Below, one piece after another: positions 47,554-56,489 of a stretch of 64,000 nucleotides of DNA (positions within the stretch are counted from its first letter, which is position 1; each line of letters opens with the position of its first letter). The stretch comes from a virus, in IMG/VR virus record IMGVR_UViG_3300009149_000014, positions 1 to 64,000 of that record; one strand, 5' to 3'. Under the pieces are notes generated by a model. It was not told where the DNA came from. It made no database searches and saw only the letters and a program-made list of their open reading frames with translations. The position numbers were made by a program, and so were the translations under genes.

Positions 47554-48351
47554 ATGAGCTGTGCAGGATCAATAGTAGGCCCAAGTGGAATTGGACCAAG
47601 CGTTCTCAAAGTCAATACTGAGCCTTTGAAACGTTACGTTCTGCATAAGCTCGGTTATCCGAATATTAATGTTGAATTAACCGAGGCACAGCTTGAGGAT
47701 ATTATTCGAGTGGCTGGTGATTTCATCGCCATGTACTTTCCACGGGAGCAGAAAATTGCCACTTTTTACACTGTACCTCTGCAACCGACTTATCCGATGC
47801 CGGATGATGCGTGGTGGATCGAAGAAGTAAGCTGGGACCCCTACACAGCTAAAGTCGATGATATCTTCGGAGCCGATTACTACTTATTGAACTACGGTAA
47901 TTTCGTCGGCCCGAACTCTATGGTCTTAGACTATCACATGCTCCAGGCTTACCGAAAACATAGTGCTAAGATTCTTGGCGTCGAAGGACGTTGGGAAGTC
48001 ATGGGCGAAGTCGAAGGCCCTGTCACTGATGATCAATTGGATGCCAAATTCCAACGCATTCGATTAATCCCCACTCCGAAAGCATCTTTCCCGGTCGTTG
48101 TAGTATATCTTCCTTGCATCAACCACTTCAGAAGCCCTCAGGCCCGCAAACTGGCTTACGATTACGTGGAAGCTGAAGCGAGAATTGCTCTCGGCATGGC
48201 GAGACGTAAGATCCAGGGTGTGCCTACTCCAGATGGTGGCACATTGACTTACGATGGTGAGGCTTTGGTCAAAGAAGGCGAAGAGTTGAAAGATAAAATC
48301 TTAGAGCAAGCAATGCTCCAAGGTGAGCCTCTTGGGATTATAGCAATCTAA
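47554..48351 (+). CDS. putative neck or head-tail connector protein (265 aa)
   Basis: 265 aa, ribosome site CGGAGAA before ATG. LKRYVLHKLGYPNINVELTEAQLEDIIRVAGDFI near residue 25 is the pattern (small helix, then 'LG-P---VE-T--Q----') that I associate with T4-like virion neck and structural proteins of this size. The C-terminal helical region (KEGEELKDKILEQAML) is polar. The position just upstream of the tail genes fits a connector. The assignment is from memory of the pattern and is uncertain. Confidence 0.5.
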   Translation: MSCAGSIVGPSGIGPSVLKVNTEPLKRYVLHKLGYPNINVELTEAQLEDIIRVAGDFIAMYFPREQKIATFYTVPLQPTYPMPDDAWWIEEVSWDPYTAKVDDIFGADYYLLNYGNFVGPNSMVLDYHMLQAYRKHSAKILGVEGRWEVMGEVEGPVTDDQLDAKFQRIRLIPTPKASFPVVVVYLPCINHFRSPQARKLAYDYVEAEARIALGMARRKIQGVPTPDGGTLTYDGEALVKEGEELKDKILEQAMLQGEPLGIIAI

Positions 48352-48460
48352 GAAGGTGAAATATCACGCTTCCGACGAAAACACCAATTCCCAGCATTAC
48401 AATCGCTTGCATCTCATCGATGGATTCATAAACTCCGCAATAAGTATGGTTTCTTGCCAT
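48338..48460 (-). CDS. possible 40-aa single-span membrane protein
   Basis: The only minus-strand candidate in the tail block. From ATG 48460 it gives 40 residues ending in a clear transmembrane segment (IVMLGIGVFVGSVIFHLLRLL). It fills the 145-base gap and overlaps the connector-like gene end by 14 bases. No convincing ribosome site. It could be chance. Confidence 0.3.
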   Translation of the reverse strand: MARNHTYCGVYESIDEMQAIVMLGIGVFVGSVIFHLLRLL

Positions 48461-48496
48461 TGTATATTTATTCAAACCTATTATAGAGGTGAAAAC

Positions 48497-48973
48497 ATGG
48501 AACCCATTGAAATCGGTAATTTGTTGCAAGTGTTGCCCGGTGGGTTGATTCGGGTCCCTACTTGTGAACCGCCGAGTGCTGTGAGCACTTTGCGGTTTTC
48601 TGCATATTATGCAGAGAGCAATTGTGATGGGGCTCTTGTTAGTCTTGCTGACGCTTTGGCGGCATTACCGGGGTCTGAGGTTATTTATGGGTTCAATTTT
48701 GGTCCACCTAATTTCCGACAACGATGGCTTAGATTACCGCCGACTCAGCTTGTTTGTCCTTGCCCTGGTAATACAGATTGGTATGGTATTTTAAGGGATC
48801 TTCCTAAGATTCAGACTGAAGAAGAGCCTGGTCCTTGTGGTCTTGAGACTGCTGAGTGGTGCCAAGAGCAGGATTATAATATTCCGCCTGCACCTGACAC
48901 TTATTTTGAAGCTGGTGAGTATCCGGCTGGGGTTGGGTTTTTGCCTCCTATTACACCCAACCAAAGGGATTAA
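48497..48973 (+). CDS. hypothetical virion protein (158 aa)
   Basis: ATG 48497 is chosen over an upstream in-frame ATG because it has AGAGGTG 6 bases before it. 158 aa, Cys- and Pro-rich (VPTCEPPSA, LVCPCPGNTDW, GPCGLE), beta-like. It is followed by two genes with 1-base spacing or overlap. Probably a structural protein of neck or tail; family unknown. Confidence 0.55.
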   Translation: MEPIEIGNLLQVLPGGLIRVPTCEPPSAVSTLRFSAYYAESNCDGALVSLADALAALPGSEVIYGFNFGPPNFRQRWLRLPPTQLVCPCPGNTDWYGILRDLPKIQTEEEPGPCGLETAEWCQEQDYNIPPAPDTYFEAGEYPAGVGFLPPITPNQRD

Positions 48974-48974
48974 G

Positions 48975-49604
48975 ATGCCTCTTTACGATTTCGGTAATCG
49001 TGATGAGCTTCCGGGACCTTCACAATTTTTGCAACAGTCTCAGGATAATCGGACTGAGCAAGAAAAAGTGAATGGTGCATTGTCGGTGTATAATCCTGAA
49101 TCGCCTGAAGTGCTTTTGGCTCGTACAAATGCCGATGAGATGATTAACACTTCGGGTGCTGAAGTGAAGATTTATCCTCGTACTGATAATGCGGATTTTG
49201 ATCTTGTTTGGGAAGAAGATCCGGACCCGACGTACTTAAATCATTACAAGATTAAGGCTTTTTTCAAGCCTGCGAATTTGAAAATTGAATTGAAGAAGTG
49301 GGGTATTGATACTGCTGCTCCGACTGAGGTTATTTTCAGTCATCGTCAGTTGTTTGAAGTGCTCGGTGAACGAATGCTTCGGGCAGGCGATGTTATCTAT
49401 TTGCCGTATAATGCAGCTGCGATCAATCCGACTCATTATAAAGTAACTAATGGTGCTCCGTCTGGAAATTATCGTTACATGTGGCTTTACTTCACTTGTC
49501 AAGCGGTGATTCTAAAGGCTGATACTACTGTTCGAGTTCAGGATGATTTGCAGGAACGTTTTCAGGCTGATCCTGGTGGTGCTGGTTTCAGGGAGTCTTA
49601 TTAA
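48975..49604 (+). CDS. hypothetical tail/neck structural protein (209 aa)
   Basis: ATG 48975 lies 1 base after the previous stop (TAAGATG); the longer frame upstream is a shadow of the preceding gene. 209 aa starting MPLYDFGNRDELPGPS, with WEEDPDPTYLNHYKIKAFFKPANLKIEL and a GDVIYLPYN strand. It resembles a beta-rich tail-terminator or completion protein in size and place. The MxxYDF start echoes the gene at 50564. Function inferred from position only. Confidence 0.55.
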   Translation: MPLYDFGNRDELPGPSQFLQQSQDNRTEQEKVNGALSVYNPESPEVLLARTNADEMINTSGAEVKIYPRTDNADFDLVWEEDPDPTYLNHYKIKAFFKPANLKIELKKWGIDTAAPTEVIFSHRQLFEVLGERMLRAGDVIYLPYNAAAINPTHYKVTNGAPSGNYRYMWLYFTCQAVILKADTTVRVQDDLQERFQADPGGAGFRESY

Positions 49605-49858
49605 TGGCTGAAGGCTTTAAAAATCTGCGTCGTGGCTTAGAAATTAAGATGCACGAAATTGTGAATGATGCCGCCCGTGATATTACCGATCGTGTGAATC
49701 GCTTTGAACCTGCATTTAAGGCTAAACCTTCTCAGACTGGTTCTGGGCCTGAGATGGCTGAGGTTACTGTGACTGGGGCTGCTGAGTTGTCGAAGGAGAA
49801 GCAGGCTTTGGTTAGGAAATCGATTGATGAAGCGATCGAAAAGACTTTGGGAAGATAA
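49604..49858 (+). CDS. small helical protein (84 aa)
   Basis: Starts in TAATG. 84 aa, basic N-terminal helix (FKNLRRGLEIKMHEIVNDAARDITDRVN), a Pro/Gly linker, then a second helix (KEKQALVRKSIDEAIEKTL). It looks like a small structural or assembly protein. No family. Confidence 0.55.
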   Translation: MAEGFKNLRRGLEIKMHEIVNDAARDITDRVNRFEPAFKAKPSQTGSGPEMAEVTVTGAAELSKEKQALVRKSIDEAIEKTLGR

Positions 49859-49860
49859 TA

Positions 49861-50562
49861 ATGAATAAAAAGTGTGCTGGTTGTTATCAGCTTAAACCGC
49901 TGAACGAATTTTCTCCGGACCGAAGAACCAAGAACCGTATGAAAGATTGTTGTGATAAGTGTATTCGAGAAAAATCGAAGATGAGATCGAAAAAACATTA
50001 TCACAACAATCGAAGAGAAATAATCAAAAAGAACGGTGAATACCAGAAAACAAATCGATCAATTAGTAACGCGGCTTGCAGAAAACATTATATTAGTCTT
50101 AAAAACGAGTGTTTTTCTGTTTTAGGTGATAGATGTTCTATTTGTGGTTGTAACCAAACAGAATGTTTGCAATTTGATCACAAACGAGATAATGGAACTC
50201 AAGAGAGAAGAATTCTAAAACCAGCACAGGTTTTTCGTCGAATTATAGAGAACCCTGATGAGTATCAAGTATTGTGTGCTAATTGTAATTGGCTGAAAAG
50301 AGAATCTTGGAAAACTAGAACGGAACTTGTGACAGAACTTAGAAATCAAGCAATTGCCAAATTTGGATCAGTTTGTTCACAATGCTCTGAAACGAATCGA
50401 GAAGTTTTACAATTTGATCATATCAACAATGATGGAGTGAATGGTGTTAATTATGGGGTCGCCAGTGCTAGGTATAAGAAATATATCAAGGAAGATGTTG
50501 ATTTGCAGCTTTTATGTTGCAATTGCCATCAGATTAAGTCCATCAATCAGTTGAGAATCTAA
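49861..50562 (+). CDS. free-standing homing-type endonuclease with two HNH motifs
   Basis: 233 aa. An N-terminal CxxC...CxxC finger (CAGC at 5-8, CDKC near 31-34) precedes a basic Arg/Lys-rich region. The first HNH has CSIC (92), LQFDHKRDNG (104-112) and CANCNWLKR (139). The second has CSQC (172), LQFDHINNDG (184-192) and CCNCHQIK (about 219). Each repeat has the FDH core and trailing Cys pair of phage HNH homing endonucleases. Codon use is visibly more AT-rich than in the flanking tail genes, suggesting recent transfer. It is inserted between two short virion genes without damaging either. Confidence 0.85.
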   Translation: MNKKCAGCYQLKPLNEFSPDRRTKNRMKDCCDKCIREKSKMRSKKHYHNNRREIIKKNGEYQKTNRSISNAACRKHYISLKNECFSVLGDRCSICGCNQTECLQFDHKRDNGTQERRILKPAQVFRRIIENPDEYQVLCANCNWLKRESWKTRTELVTELRNQAIAKFGSVCSQCSETNREVLQFDHINNDGVNGVNYGVASARYKKYIKEDVDLQLLCCNCHQIKSINQLRI

Positions 50563-50563
50563 A

Positions 50564-51388
50564 GTGAGTATTTACGATTTTAATGCTGATCTTCGTCAGT
50601 CTCCTAGTCCTGAGATGTTGGGTCCGCATGTTCGTAAGATTCCTGGTATTGAGCAGCTCGATGATATTAAAGGTCAACGAGTTGAGAATTTAGGCGAGTT
50701 TAATTCTCAATATTCTGCTTATGTCCGTGAGGATGTGCCGGTTGCTTTTTATGGTCTTGAGCGGTCGTTGAAGCATTATTTTAGTGATATTCCGGTTCCT
50801 GCTAAGGATCACGTTCGGTTTATGCGGGTGCGGATTGCTGGTGCTGAGCTTGCGACTTTGTTTCATACTCAGAGTCAACAGGAGGGTAAGACGATTCTTC
50901 CGATTGCTGCTCTTGAGGGCGGGAAGGATTATGAATTTAATCCACTTAAATATAGTCTACCTTATTATCCGATGACTGTTCGTTATTTGAATAATTGTCG
51001 TAATAAGGTGGCGAAGGTTTTTCGACCTGTTCCTGTGCTTGTGAATTATACTCTCACTGTGATTACGCAGTCTAAGCGTGACATGGGTATTGTTCAGACG
51101 CATTTGTTGCGTCGTTTCAATCCTTATGCTGAATTGATGGTTGATGATGGTAGAATTAGCGGTGCAGTTCAATTGTACTATAAAGGTGCAAATACAACTA
51201 CACAGCTTGAAGTGCCTTTTGACCAGGATCAGATCCAAACGTGGGAATTGTCATTTCAGGCTGATACTTGGATTCCTTTGCCTGAGTTGATTACTCCTAC
51301 TGTTCGTGGTACTGTTGCGGTTTGGCGGGAAAGTTGCGGCAGTAGTATTAACCTTAAGATCCCTTCATTTTTAGACGCTGGAGTGTAG
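50564..51388 (+). CDS. hypothetical tail structural protein (274 aa)
   Basis: GTG start (AAAGTGAGTATT) directly after the homing endonuclease; its ribosome site may have been rebuilt by that insertion. 274 aa. VLVNYTLTVITQSKRDMGIVQTHLLRRFNPYA in the middle is the pattern of a tail-completion or baseplate-associated protein. The surrounding beta strands fit that, but I cannot name the family. The MSIYDF start echoes the gene at 48975. Confidence 0.55.
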   Translation: MSIYDFNADLRQSPSPEMLGPHVRKIPGIEQLDDIKGQRVENLGEFNSQYSAYVREDVPVAFYGLERSLKHYFSDIPVPAKDHVRFMRVRIAGAELATLFHTQSQQEGKTILPIAALEGGKDYEFNPLKYSLPYYPMTVRYLNNCRNKVAKVFRPVPVLVNYTLTVITQSKRDMGIVQTHLLRRFNPYAELMVDDGRISGAVQLYYKGANTTTQLEVPFDQDQIQTWELSFQADTWIPLPELITPTVRGTVAVWRESCGSSINLKIPSFLDAGV

Positions 51389-51389
51389 T

Positions 51390-51638
51390 ATGGTTAAGGC
51401 CGTTAAGACCGCTCGAACCAAAGAGCGAAATCCTGTTCGTATCATTAATGTTTCGCGACAAATGATTCCAATTCAGTTAACTGCTGAAGGCGAAGATTTT
51501 TTCAGAGGCCAACAGCAAATTCAGCTTCATGCTGGTCAAGATGTTTTGGTGGATGAGAAGTATCTCATTAAGGGACAGACTGAGAACCTTGCACAACGTG
51601 GTTTGTTAAAACTTATTAGGCAAACCAAGAGTGAGTGA
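51390..51638 (+). CDS. small hypothetical protein upstream of sheath (82 aa)
   Basis: 82 aa, starts 1 base after the previous stop. Basic N-terminus (VKAVKTARTKER), then a beta-rich small domain ending LLKLIRQTKSE. Possibly a minor tail component. Between it and the sheath start, 77 bases contain a 6-bp inverted pair GCTCCG/CGGAGC but no clear promoter. Confidence 0.5.
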   Translation: MVKAVKTARTKERNPVRIINVSRQMIPIQLTAEGEDFFRGQQQIQLHAGQDVLVDEKYLIKGQTENLAQRGLLKLIRQTKSE

Positions 51639-51715
51639 TATTCGCCTTCAATAGAATACGCTCCGTCCGGCAAAATTACCTTTGAACAATCTAATAATTG
51701 CGGAGCTTTGATACA

Positions 51716-54571
51716 ATGCCAACTTACTTGAGCCCCGGCGTTTACTCAAGAGTGGTCGAAATTGCCACGTTGCCAAATGCGACTGGTCCACTTCGTCCTG
51801 GCTTTATTGGTACTGCCAATAAAGGTCCTGTGAATACGCCTGTATTGATCACCAATGCTCAGCAATTCATCGACGTTTTCGGCGAGCCCTTCCCAGATAG
51901 CTATCTCGGATACGCTGTTTTGGCTTTCCTTGAAGAAGGGAATCAAGCATACGTCCTTCGAGTTGCTGTTGAATGCGAAGAGGGACAACCACAAGAATTG
52001 CGTGACGTCTGTATCGACACCAGTGGTTCCAGAATCGAAGGTTGGGGTCGTGTCCCAGTCTTTTCTGGAATCGATGTCGGTCGTATTCCATTCCGAGCAA
52101 TCGGTGACGGAAACAATGCCAATCCAGGGCCTGTTTCATTTCACCCAGCCAGCATTTTCAATAGCAACTATGTTGATGCTAGCCTGAGTAGCACTAATGG
52201 TGCTACCGCTGCCACTCTTGGTTTTCTGGGCAATTACACAGGCGATATCGACGATTCATTCACTTTGGTAATTCGAAGTGAGCCAGATCTTTCTTCCGGA
52301 GCCGGAATCGGCGGTGCAGAATTTCAAATCATTCGTAATAGCGATGGTGAAGTTCTGGTCGATGATGTGCTCGTTGATCAAAGTGCTAATAACATCAGTG
52401 ATTGGATTCCAGTACCGGATGCTGGTTTCAGTGTTCGGGTCGAACTGACTTCGGGCGAGCTTGATATCGGTGACACTTTCACTTGGAATGTTGAGCCTGA
52501 CAACCGATCTTTTGCGATCGCAGTTGAAGGTGATGCGACTCCAAACGTGTATCAAATGCCAACCGCAACTTTCACAAGTGTCAATGATTTTGTGGTCGCT
52601 GCTAATGCTTTGTTGGTTGGTGAAGACTACATTTTCGCCCCTAACATCGTTGATGGTGTTACAATCGCGGAAGTACAATCGATCACTGAAGGTGACAGAA
52701 TTCAGTTGATGGCTACCAATGCGTTTGCTCTTGAATTGAATACCCGGCAATATGCTTGGGATATTCCACGAGCTTACTTGCTTGGTCTCGATCCAGGTCC
52801 TTACACTTTCAGTTCACAAAACAATCGTGTGATCTTGAACGTGATCGGCGAGAACGACACACAACAAATCTCTGTGTCAGTCGCTACCGGAACGAATATC
52901 ACCACTACTTCTATCGTTGGTACAATCGACGGTGCTGGTTCAATCAATGGTGAAAATTTCTACGAAGCGATCGAGTTGACCGTACCAGGTGGCACGACTC
53001 ACTTGGCAATCATTACTCATCCAGATCATCAAAACGATACACTTGAATTGTTGGCTAACTTCAGCAATATCAAAGTTCTTCGATTCGCTGACGAAGTGGA
53101 TATCATCAATCCTTACCGCCGAAGCTACCGAGGTTTCTTCGATAGCCGAACTTCTCTTCCAGAGCCTGGACAAAACGATCCGTCCGTACCACTTTCTTGT
53201 GAAATGAATCCACTCAGTGCTGCATGCATCGCTGATTCGAATTACTTCCAGAATATTGTTGGTTGGTTCGTTGCTCCAAGTGCTGGAACTTGGGCTGATA
53301 ACATCACGATTCAACTCTCGCTCTTCACTGAAGGTGTGGGTGATATCGCTGGTCGCTTCAAACTGATCGTCCTTGGTTCACAAGGTGAAATCCTGGAACG
53401 AGTTGAAGACTTTACCTTCGATAGACGAGACACCAACTACATCGCCAATTTGATCAATCCTGGCACAAGTGGTGGCGGTCTTCGTGGCAATCTTTTCGTC
53501 CATTGGGAAGATCGTCCAGGTTTCTTGGGCAATGATCCAAACTTGAGCACCTACGAACTACGTCAACCTTCACAATTTGCTGCTCGTCAGTACACTGGTG
53601 GTGCCAATGGTATCCCAACTGACCCAAGCTTTTCGAACTTGCTTGATGCTGCTGTTATCGGTAGCCCACAGCTTGCGACTGGTTTGTATGCTTTCGAAAA
53701 TCCAGAAGGACTTGAAATCGATGTGCTCGCTACTCCTGGTTTCAGCTCTGGAGCTGTTATTGGTACTGCGATTCAGATCGTTTCCAGCCGTGGTGATGCA
53801 GTTTACCTTGTTGATCCTCCGTTCGGTCTCCGACCACAACAAACGGTTGATTGGCACAATGGTATGCTTTTGAGCGATTTGCAACAAGCGATCAATACGA
53901 GTTATGCCGGTCTTTACACTGGTTGGCTGTTGGTCTTCGATCAGTTCAGTGGTCAGAACGTTTGGATTCCACCATCCGGTCACATTTCCGCAGTGTTCAG
54001 CCGATCCGCTCGTGATGCTGAACCTTGGTCAGCTCCTGCTGGTTTGCGTCGTGGTCGTTTGTTGAGCCCAATTGCGGTTGAATACTCGCCGACTCAAGGT
54101 GAACGCGATCTGCTTTACGGTTCTGGCAACAGTGTCAACCCGATCGTGAATTTCACTCAAGAAGGCTTGACAGTTTGGGGTAATCGCACCCTGCAACGTG
54201 GTGAAGCTCCTTTGAGCCGAATGGACGTTCGATTGCTTGTTAACCGAATTCGTCGTGGTCTTGCTCAGTTGCTTCGCAACTTTGTCTTCGAGCCAAATGA
54301 TCGGATTTTGTGGTCACAAGTTCGAGCTTCGATCAATCCGTTCTTGGCTGATATTCAGTCACGTCGTGGTTTGGTTGAGTACGTTCTGATTGTCGATGAG
54401 AATAACAACACGGCTGAACGAATCGACCGTGGTGAGCTTTGGGTATCTGTGATCTTGGTTCCGCAACGTGCTGCTGAGATCGTTGTACTCAACATTGGTG
54501 TTACTCGCCAAAGTGTGAGTTTGACTTCGGAAGAGGTCTTGTCAGCTGTTGGCGTTGTGAATGGTGGTTAA
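51716..54571 (+). CDS. gp18: contractile tail sheath protein (gp18-like), enlarged
   Basis: 951 aa from ATG 51716; the TTG six codons upstream is rejected. The N-terminus YLSPGVYSRVVEIATLPNATGPLRPGFIGTANKGPVNTPVLI is the classic sheath start. The C-terminal LSRMDVRLLVNRIRRGLAQLLRNFVFEPND...LWSQVRASINPFLADIQSRRGLVEYVLIVDE is the sheath core that forms the contractile mesh. T4 gp18 is 659 aa, so the extra roughly 290 residues are protruding insert domains in the middle (about 120-700). They are beta-rich and highly variable in such phages. Two terminators follow. Confidence 0.95.
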   Translation: MPTYLSPGVYSRVVEIATLPNATGPLRPGFIGTANKGPVNTPVLITNAQQFIDVFGEPFPDSYLGYAVLAFLEEGNQAYVLRVAVECEEGQPQELRDVCIDTSGSRIEGWGRVPVFSGIDVGRIPFRAIGDGNNANPGPVSFHPASIFNSNYVDASLSSTNGATAATLGFLGNYTGDIDDSFTLVIRSEPDLSSGAGIGGAEFQIIRNSDGEVLVDDVLVDQSANNISDWIPVPDAGFSVRVELTSGELDIGDTFTWNVEPDNRSFAIAVEGDATPNVYQMPTATFTSVNDFVVAANALLVGEDYIFAPNIVDGVTIAEVQSITEGDRIQLMATNAFALELNTRQYAWDIPRAYLLGLDPGPYTFSSQNNRVILNVIGENDTQQISVSVATGTNITTTSIVGTIDGAGSINGENFYEAIELTVPGGTTHLAIITHPDHQNDTLELLANFSNIKVLRFADEVDIINPYRRSYRGFFDSRTSLPEPGQNDPSVPLSCEMNPLSAACIADSNYFQNIVGWFVAPSAGTWADNITIQLSLFTEGVGDIAGRFKLIVLGSQGEILERVEDFTFDRRDTNYIANLINPGTSGGGLRGNLFVHWEDRPGFLGNDPNLSTYELRQPSQFAARQYTGGANGIPTDPSFSNLLDAAVIGSPQLATGLYAFENPEGLEIDVLATPGFSSGAVIGTAIQIVSSRGDAVYLVDPPFGLRPQQTVDWHNGMLLSDLQQAINTSYAGLYTGWLLVFDQFSGQNVWIPPSGHISAVFSRSARDAEPWSAPAGLRRGRLLSPIAVEYSPTQGERDLLYGSGNSVNPIVNFTQEGLTVWGNRTLQRGEAPLSRMDVRLLVNRIRRGLAQLLRNFVFEPNDRILWSQVRASINPFLADIQSRRGLVEYVLIVDENNNTAERIDRGELWVSVILVPQRAAEIVVLNIGVTRQSVSLTSEEVLSAVGVVNGG

Positions 54572-54573
54572 GT

Positions 54574-54605
54574 AATGGGGAGCCCTTGAACCGGGTTCCC
54601 CATTT
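54574..54605 (+). terminator. rho-independent terminator after the sheath gene
   Basis: AATGGGGAGCCC (54574-54585) pairs with GGGTTCCCCATT (54593-54604), with one G-T pair, loop TTGAACC, then a T-run (ATTTTC). Confidence 0.85.
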
Positions 54606-54634
54606 TCAAACAATCGGGGCAACCCGTTCACATA

Positions 54635-54670
54635 GGGGCGTGATTCTCGGTGGAATCACGCCCCATTTTT
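54635..54670 (+). terminator. second, perfect 12-bp rho-independent terminator
   Basis: GGGGCGTGATTC (54635-54646) and GAATCACGCCCC (54653-54664) with a 6-base TCGGTG loop, followed by ATTTTT. Tandem terminators insulate the sheath message from the tube operon. Confidence 0.9.
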
Positions 54671-54718
54671 ATAGCCCCGTCCCCAAAGATACTTTGTCTT
54701 ATCTCGGGGGATAATACC

Positions 54719-55213
54719 ATGAGTGATCTTTTTATGACTGTGGAGTCTTTGGACTCCAAACATCGGGAAAAGTTCGTTCCGATTCTTCGATCTTGCATTG
54801 ATGAGACCAAGGTTGACCTTGAGGAAAGCATTCCTCATTATTTGTATAATCTTGGTCAGAACGCTGGGATAATGGGATTTAACATTTACGGCGATCCTAT
54901 TGCATATGTCTTGTATAATAAGACGCAAAATCATCCTATTCTTTTGATGCATTTTTGGGTTCATCCGAGATACAGACGGCAGAAAGTGGGGGCAAGAATG
55001 CTTGCTCATATTAGTCGTACTGAAAAACCCAGTTTGATTATGACGATTTTGAATGAAACATTGGTGACGGCTCAATTGTTTTTGAGATCTTTGGGATTCT
55101 TTTGCACGCAAATTATACGTAGTAGCGAATTTACTAATGATCAATATCGTTTCGTTGCGAATGTTTACAATCCCATGAACAGATTAGCGGTTTATAATCC
55201 GCAGATGTTCTAA
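54719..55213 (+). CDS. GNAT family N-acetyltransferase
   Basis: 164 aa from ATG 54719, ribosome site GGGGGA 8 bases upstream; an upstream in-frame ATG lies in the terminator and is rejected. FWVHPRYRRQKVGARMLAHI at about 80-99 is the acetyl-CoA pyrophosphate loop (R-R-x-x-V-G-A). TAQLFLRSLGFF is the C-terminal motif B helix. It acetylates an amine or a protein N-terminus, target unknown. It sits alone between the sheath terminators and the tube genes. Confidence 0.8.
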   Translation: MSDLFMTVESLDSKHREKFVPILRSCIDETKVDLEESIPHYLYNLGQNAGIMGFNIYGDPIAYVLYNKTQNHPILLMHFWVHPRYRRQKVGARMLAHISRTEKPSLIMTILNETLVTAQLFLRSLGFFCTQIIRSSEFTNDQYRFVANVYNPMNRLAVYNPQMF

Positions 55214-55257
55214 GAAAAACTAGAATAGTCGGATTCATCGAATTAGAGGACTAACTA

Positions 55258-55854
55258 ATGCCTGGCTTCAATGTTGCACCTTTTGGTGGTTCACTTCCTG
55301 GTGGCCCCTCGAATAATATCGAAACACGTCGCCAAAACCGTTGGGTTTTCGAATCCTTGGGTAGAGGTGCAAGTGCCTGGACTAACACTGAGTTGTTGCT
55401 CCTCGAATCGGCTTCTCGACCGAAATTCGAGTTCGAAGAAGTCGAGATGCACCACAACCAAGAAACTGCATACTTCGCTGGTAAGCACAAGTTCCAGCCA
55501 GTGAAAATGCGATGGTATGATGCCGAGCAAGATCCTGACATTTCGAAGGGTGTCTACCACTGGATTGAAACCGTGCTAGATATTGGTGACCAGCTGGTCG
55601 CCCACCCACGTTTTTACAAGCGTGAAGCTTCTTTGCGGATGTTGGATGGTACTGGTCAACCAAACGAAGTCTGGTCAATGATGGGCTGCTGGCCTAAAGA
55701 TTGTGACTGGGGCGATTTGGATTACACCTCTTCCAAGATCTGTATGATCGAATGCACAATGCGTTATGACCGTGCGGTTCGACAATTCTTGGACGGAAGC
55801 TGCCCAACTCCAATTGCACCACAACCAATCACGCCAAGCTGCCCAGTCGTTTAA
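55258..55854 (+). CDS. gp19: tail tube protein (gp19-like), copy 1
   Basis: 198 aa, ribosome site AGAGGA before ATG. MPGFNV start. WVFESLGRGASAWT, AYFAGKHKFQPVKMRWYDAE, ASLRMLDGTGQPNEVWSMMGCWPKDCDWGDLDYTSS and IECTMRYDRA follow the tube-protein pattern of beta strands ending in the 'L-Y-SS-I--I--TMRYD' edge. T4 gp19 is 163 aa. It is the best candidate for the main inner tube inside the sheath, as it is the first and shows the most canonical motifs. Two paralogues follow. Confidence 0.8.
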   Translation: MPGFNVAPFGGSLPGGPSNNIETRRQNRWVFESLGRGASAWTNTELLLLESASRPKFEFEEVEMHHNQETAYFAGKHKFQPVKMRWYDAEQDPDISKGVYHWIETVLDIGDQLVAHPRFYKREASLRMLDGTGQPNEVWSMMGCWPKDCDWGDLDYTSSKICMIECTMRYDRAVRQFLDGSCPTPIAPQPITPSCPVV

Positions 55855-55869
55855 TAACACTGGTGGTTT

Positions 55870-56481
55870 ATGCCTGGATTTAATGTTGGTCACTTTTTTG
55901 GTGAATGCGAAGATGGTGCACCGGGACTTAACGGTGCACCATCAATTGTTCCCAATGTTACTGAAACAGCTCGTAGACATCGTTACGAGCTGATTTTAAG
56001 CTCATTGCCCGGTAATCGTGCTGCAGATAGTATTTTCTTTCCCCTGATAGTTCCCTTGGCTTGTGAATCTCTCGACAGGCCAACGATGCGTATTCAAAAA
56101 GAAAGAGTGTGGAATGGAGCAGACTATGCTAACGTTCCACTTCGAGGCGAATACGATCCTATTAATGTGACTCTTTATGAAGTTCTCCGTGATGATGACA
56201 GTGCTCCAATTGCGAATTGGACATTAGAATCAGTTCTTTCATGGTGGACAAACAGCTCATTTAGTGTTATCCATTCCCGCCCTGGGTTTGCTACTTCTCG
56301 TCGAGTTACCGCTACTATCAAAATGTTGAATGGTCTTGGTAATCCGATCTGGGCATATAGATTGCATCGTTGCTGGCCGGAAGTTATCAGTCCGGATTCT
56401 CTGACATACAAAAATTCAGAAATAGCAACAGTCGCACTCACTTTGAATTTCGACAAAGTGGAAGAAGCAATCGATTTATAG
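55870..56481 (+). CDS. tail-tube-like protein, copy 2
   Basis: 203 aa, MPGFNVGHFFGE start, 15 bases after copy 1. RHRYELILSSLPGN, MRIQKERVWNGADY, TATIKMLNGLGNPIWAYRLHRCWPEVISPDSLTYKNSEIATVALTLNFDKV align with the strands of copy 1 (MLDGTGQP, GCWPKD, LDYTSS, TMRYDRA), so it is a diverged paralogue. In T4 gp48 and gp54 are tube-like baseplate proteins that start the tube, so this copy may be such an initiator or cap (inference). Confidence 0.7.
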   Translation: MPGFNVGHFFGECEDGAPGLNGAPSIVPNVTETARRHRYELILSSLPGNRAADSIFFPLIVPLACESLDRPTMRIQKERVWNGADYANVPLRGEYDPINVTLYEVLRDDDSAPIANWTLESVLSWWTNSSFSVIHSRPGFATSRRVTATIKMLNGLGNPIWAYRLHRCWPEVISPDSLTYKNSEIATVALTLNFDKVEEAIDL

Positions 56482-56489
56482 GTAACATA

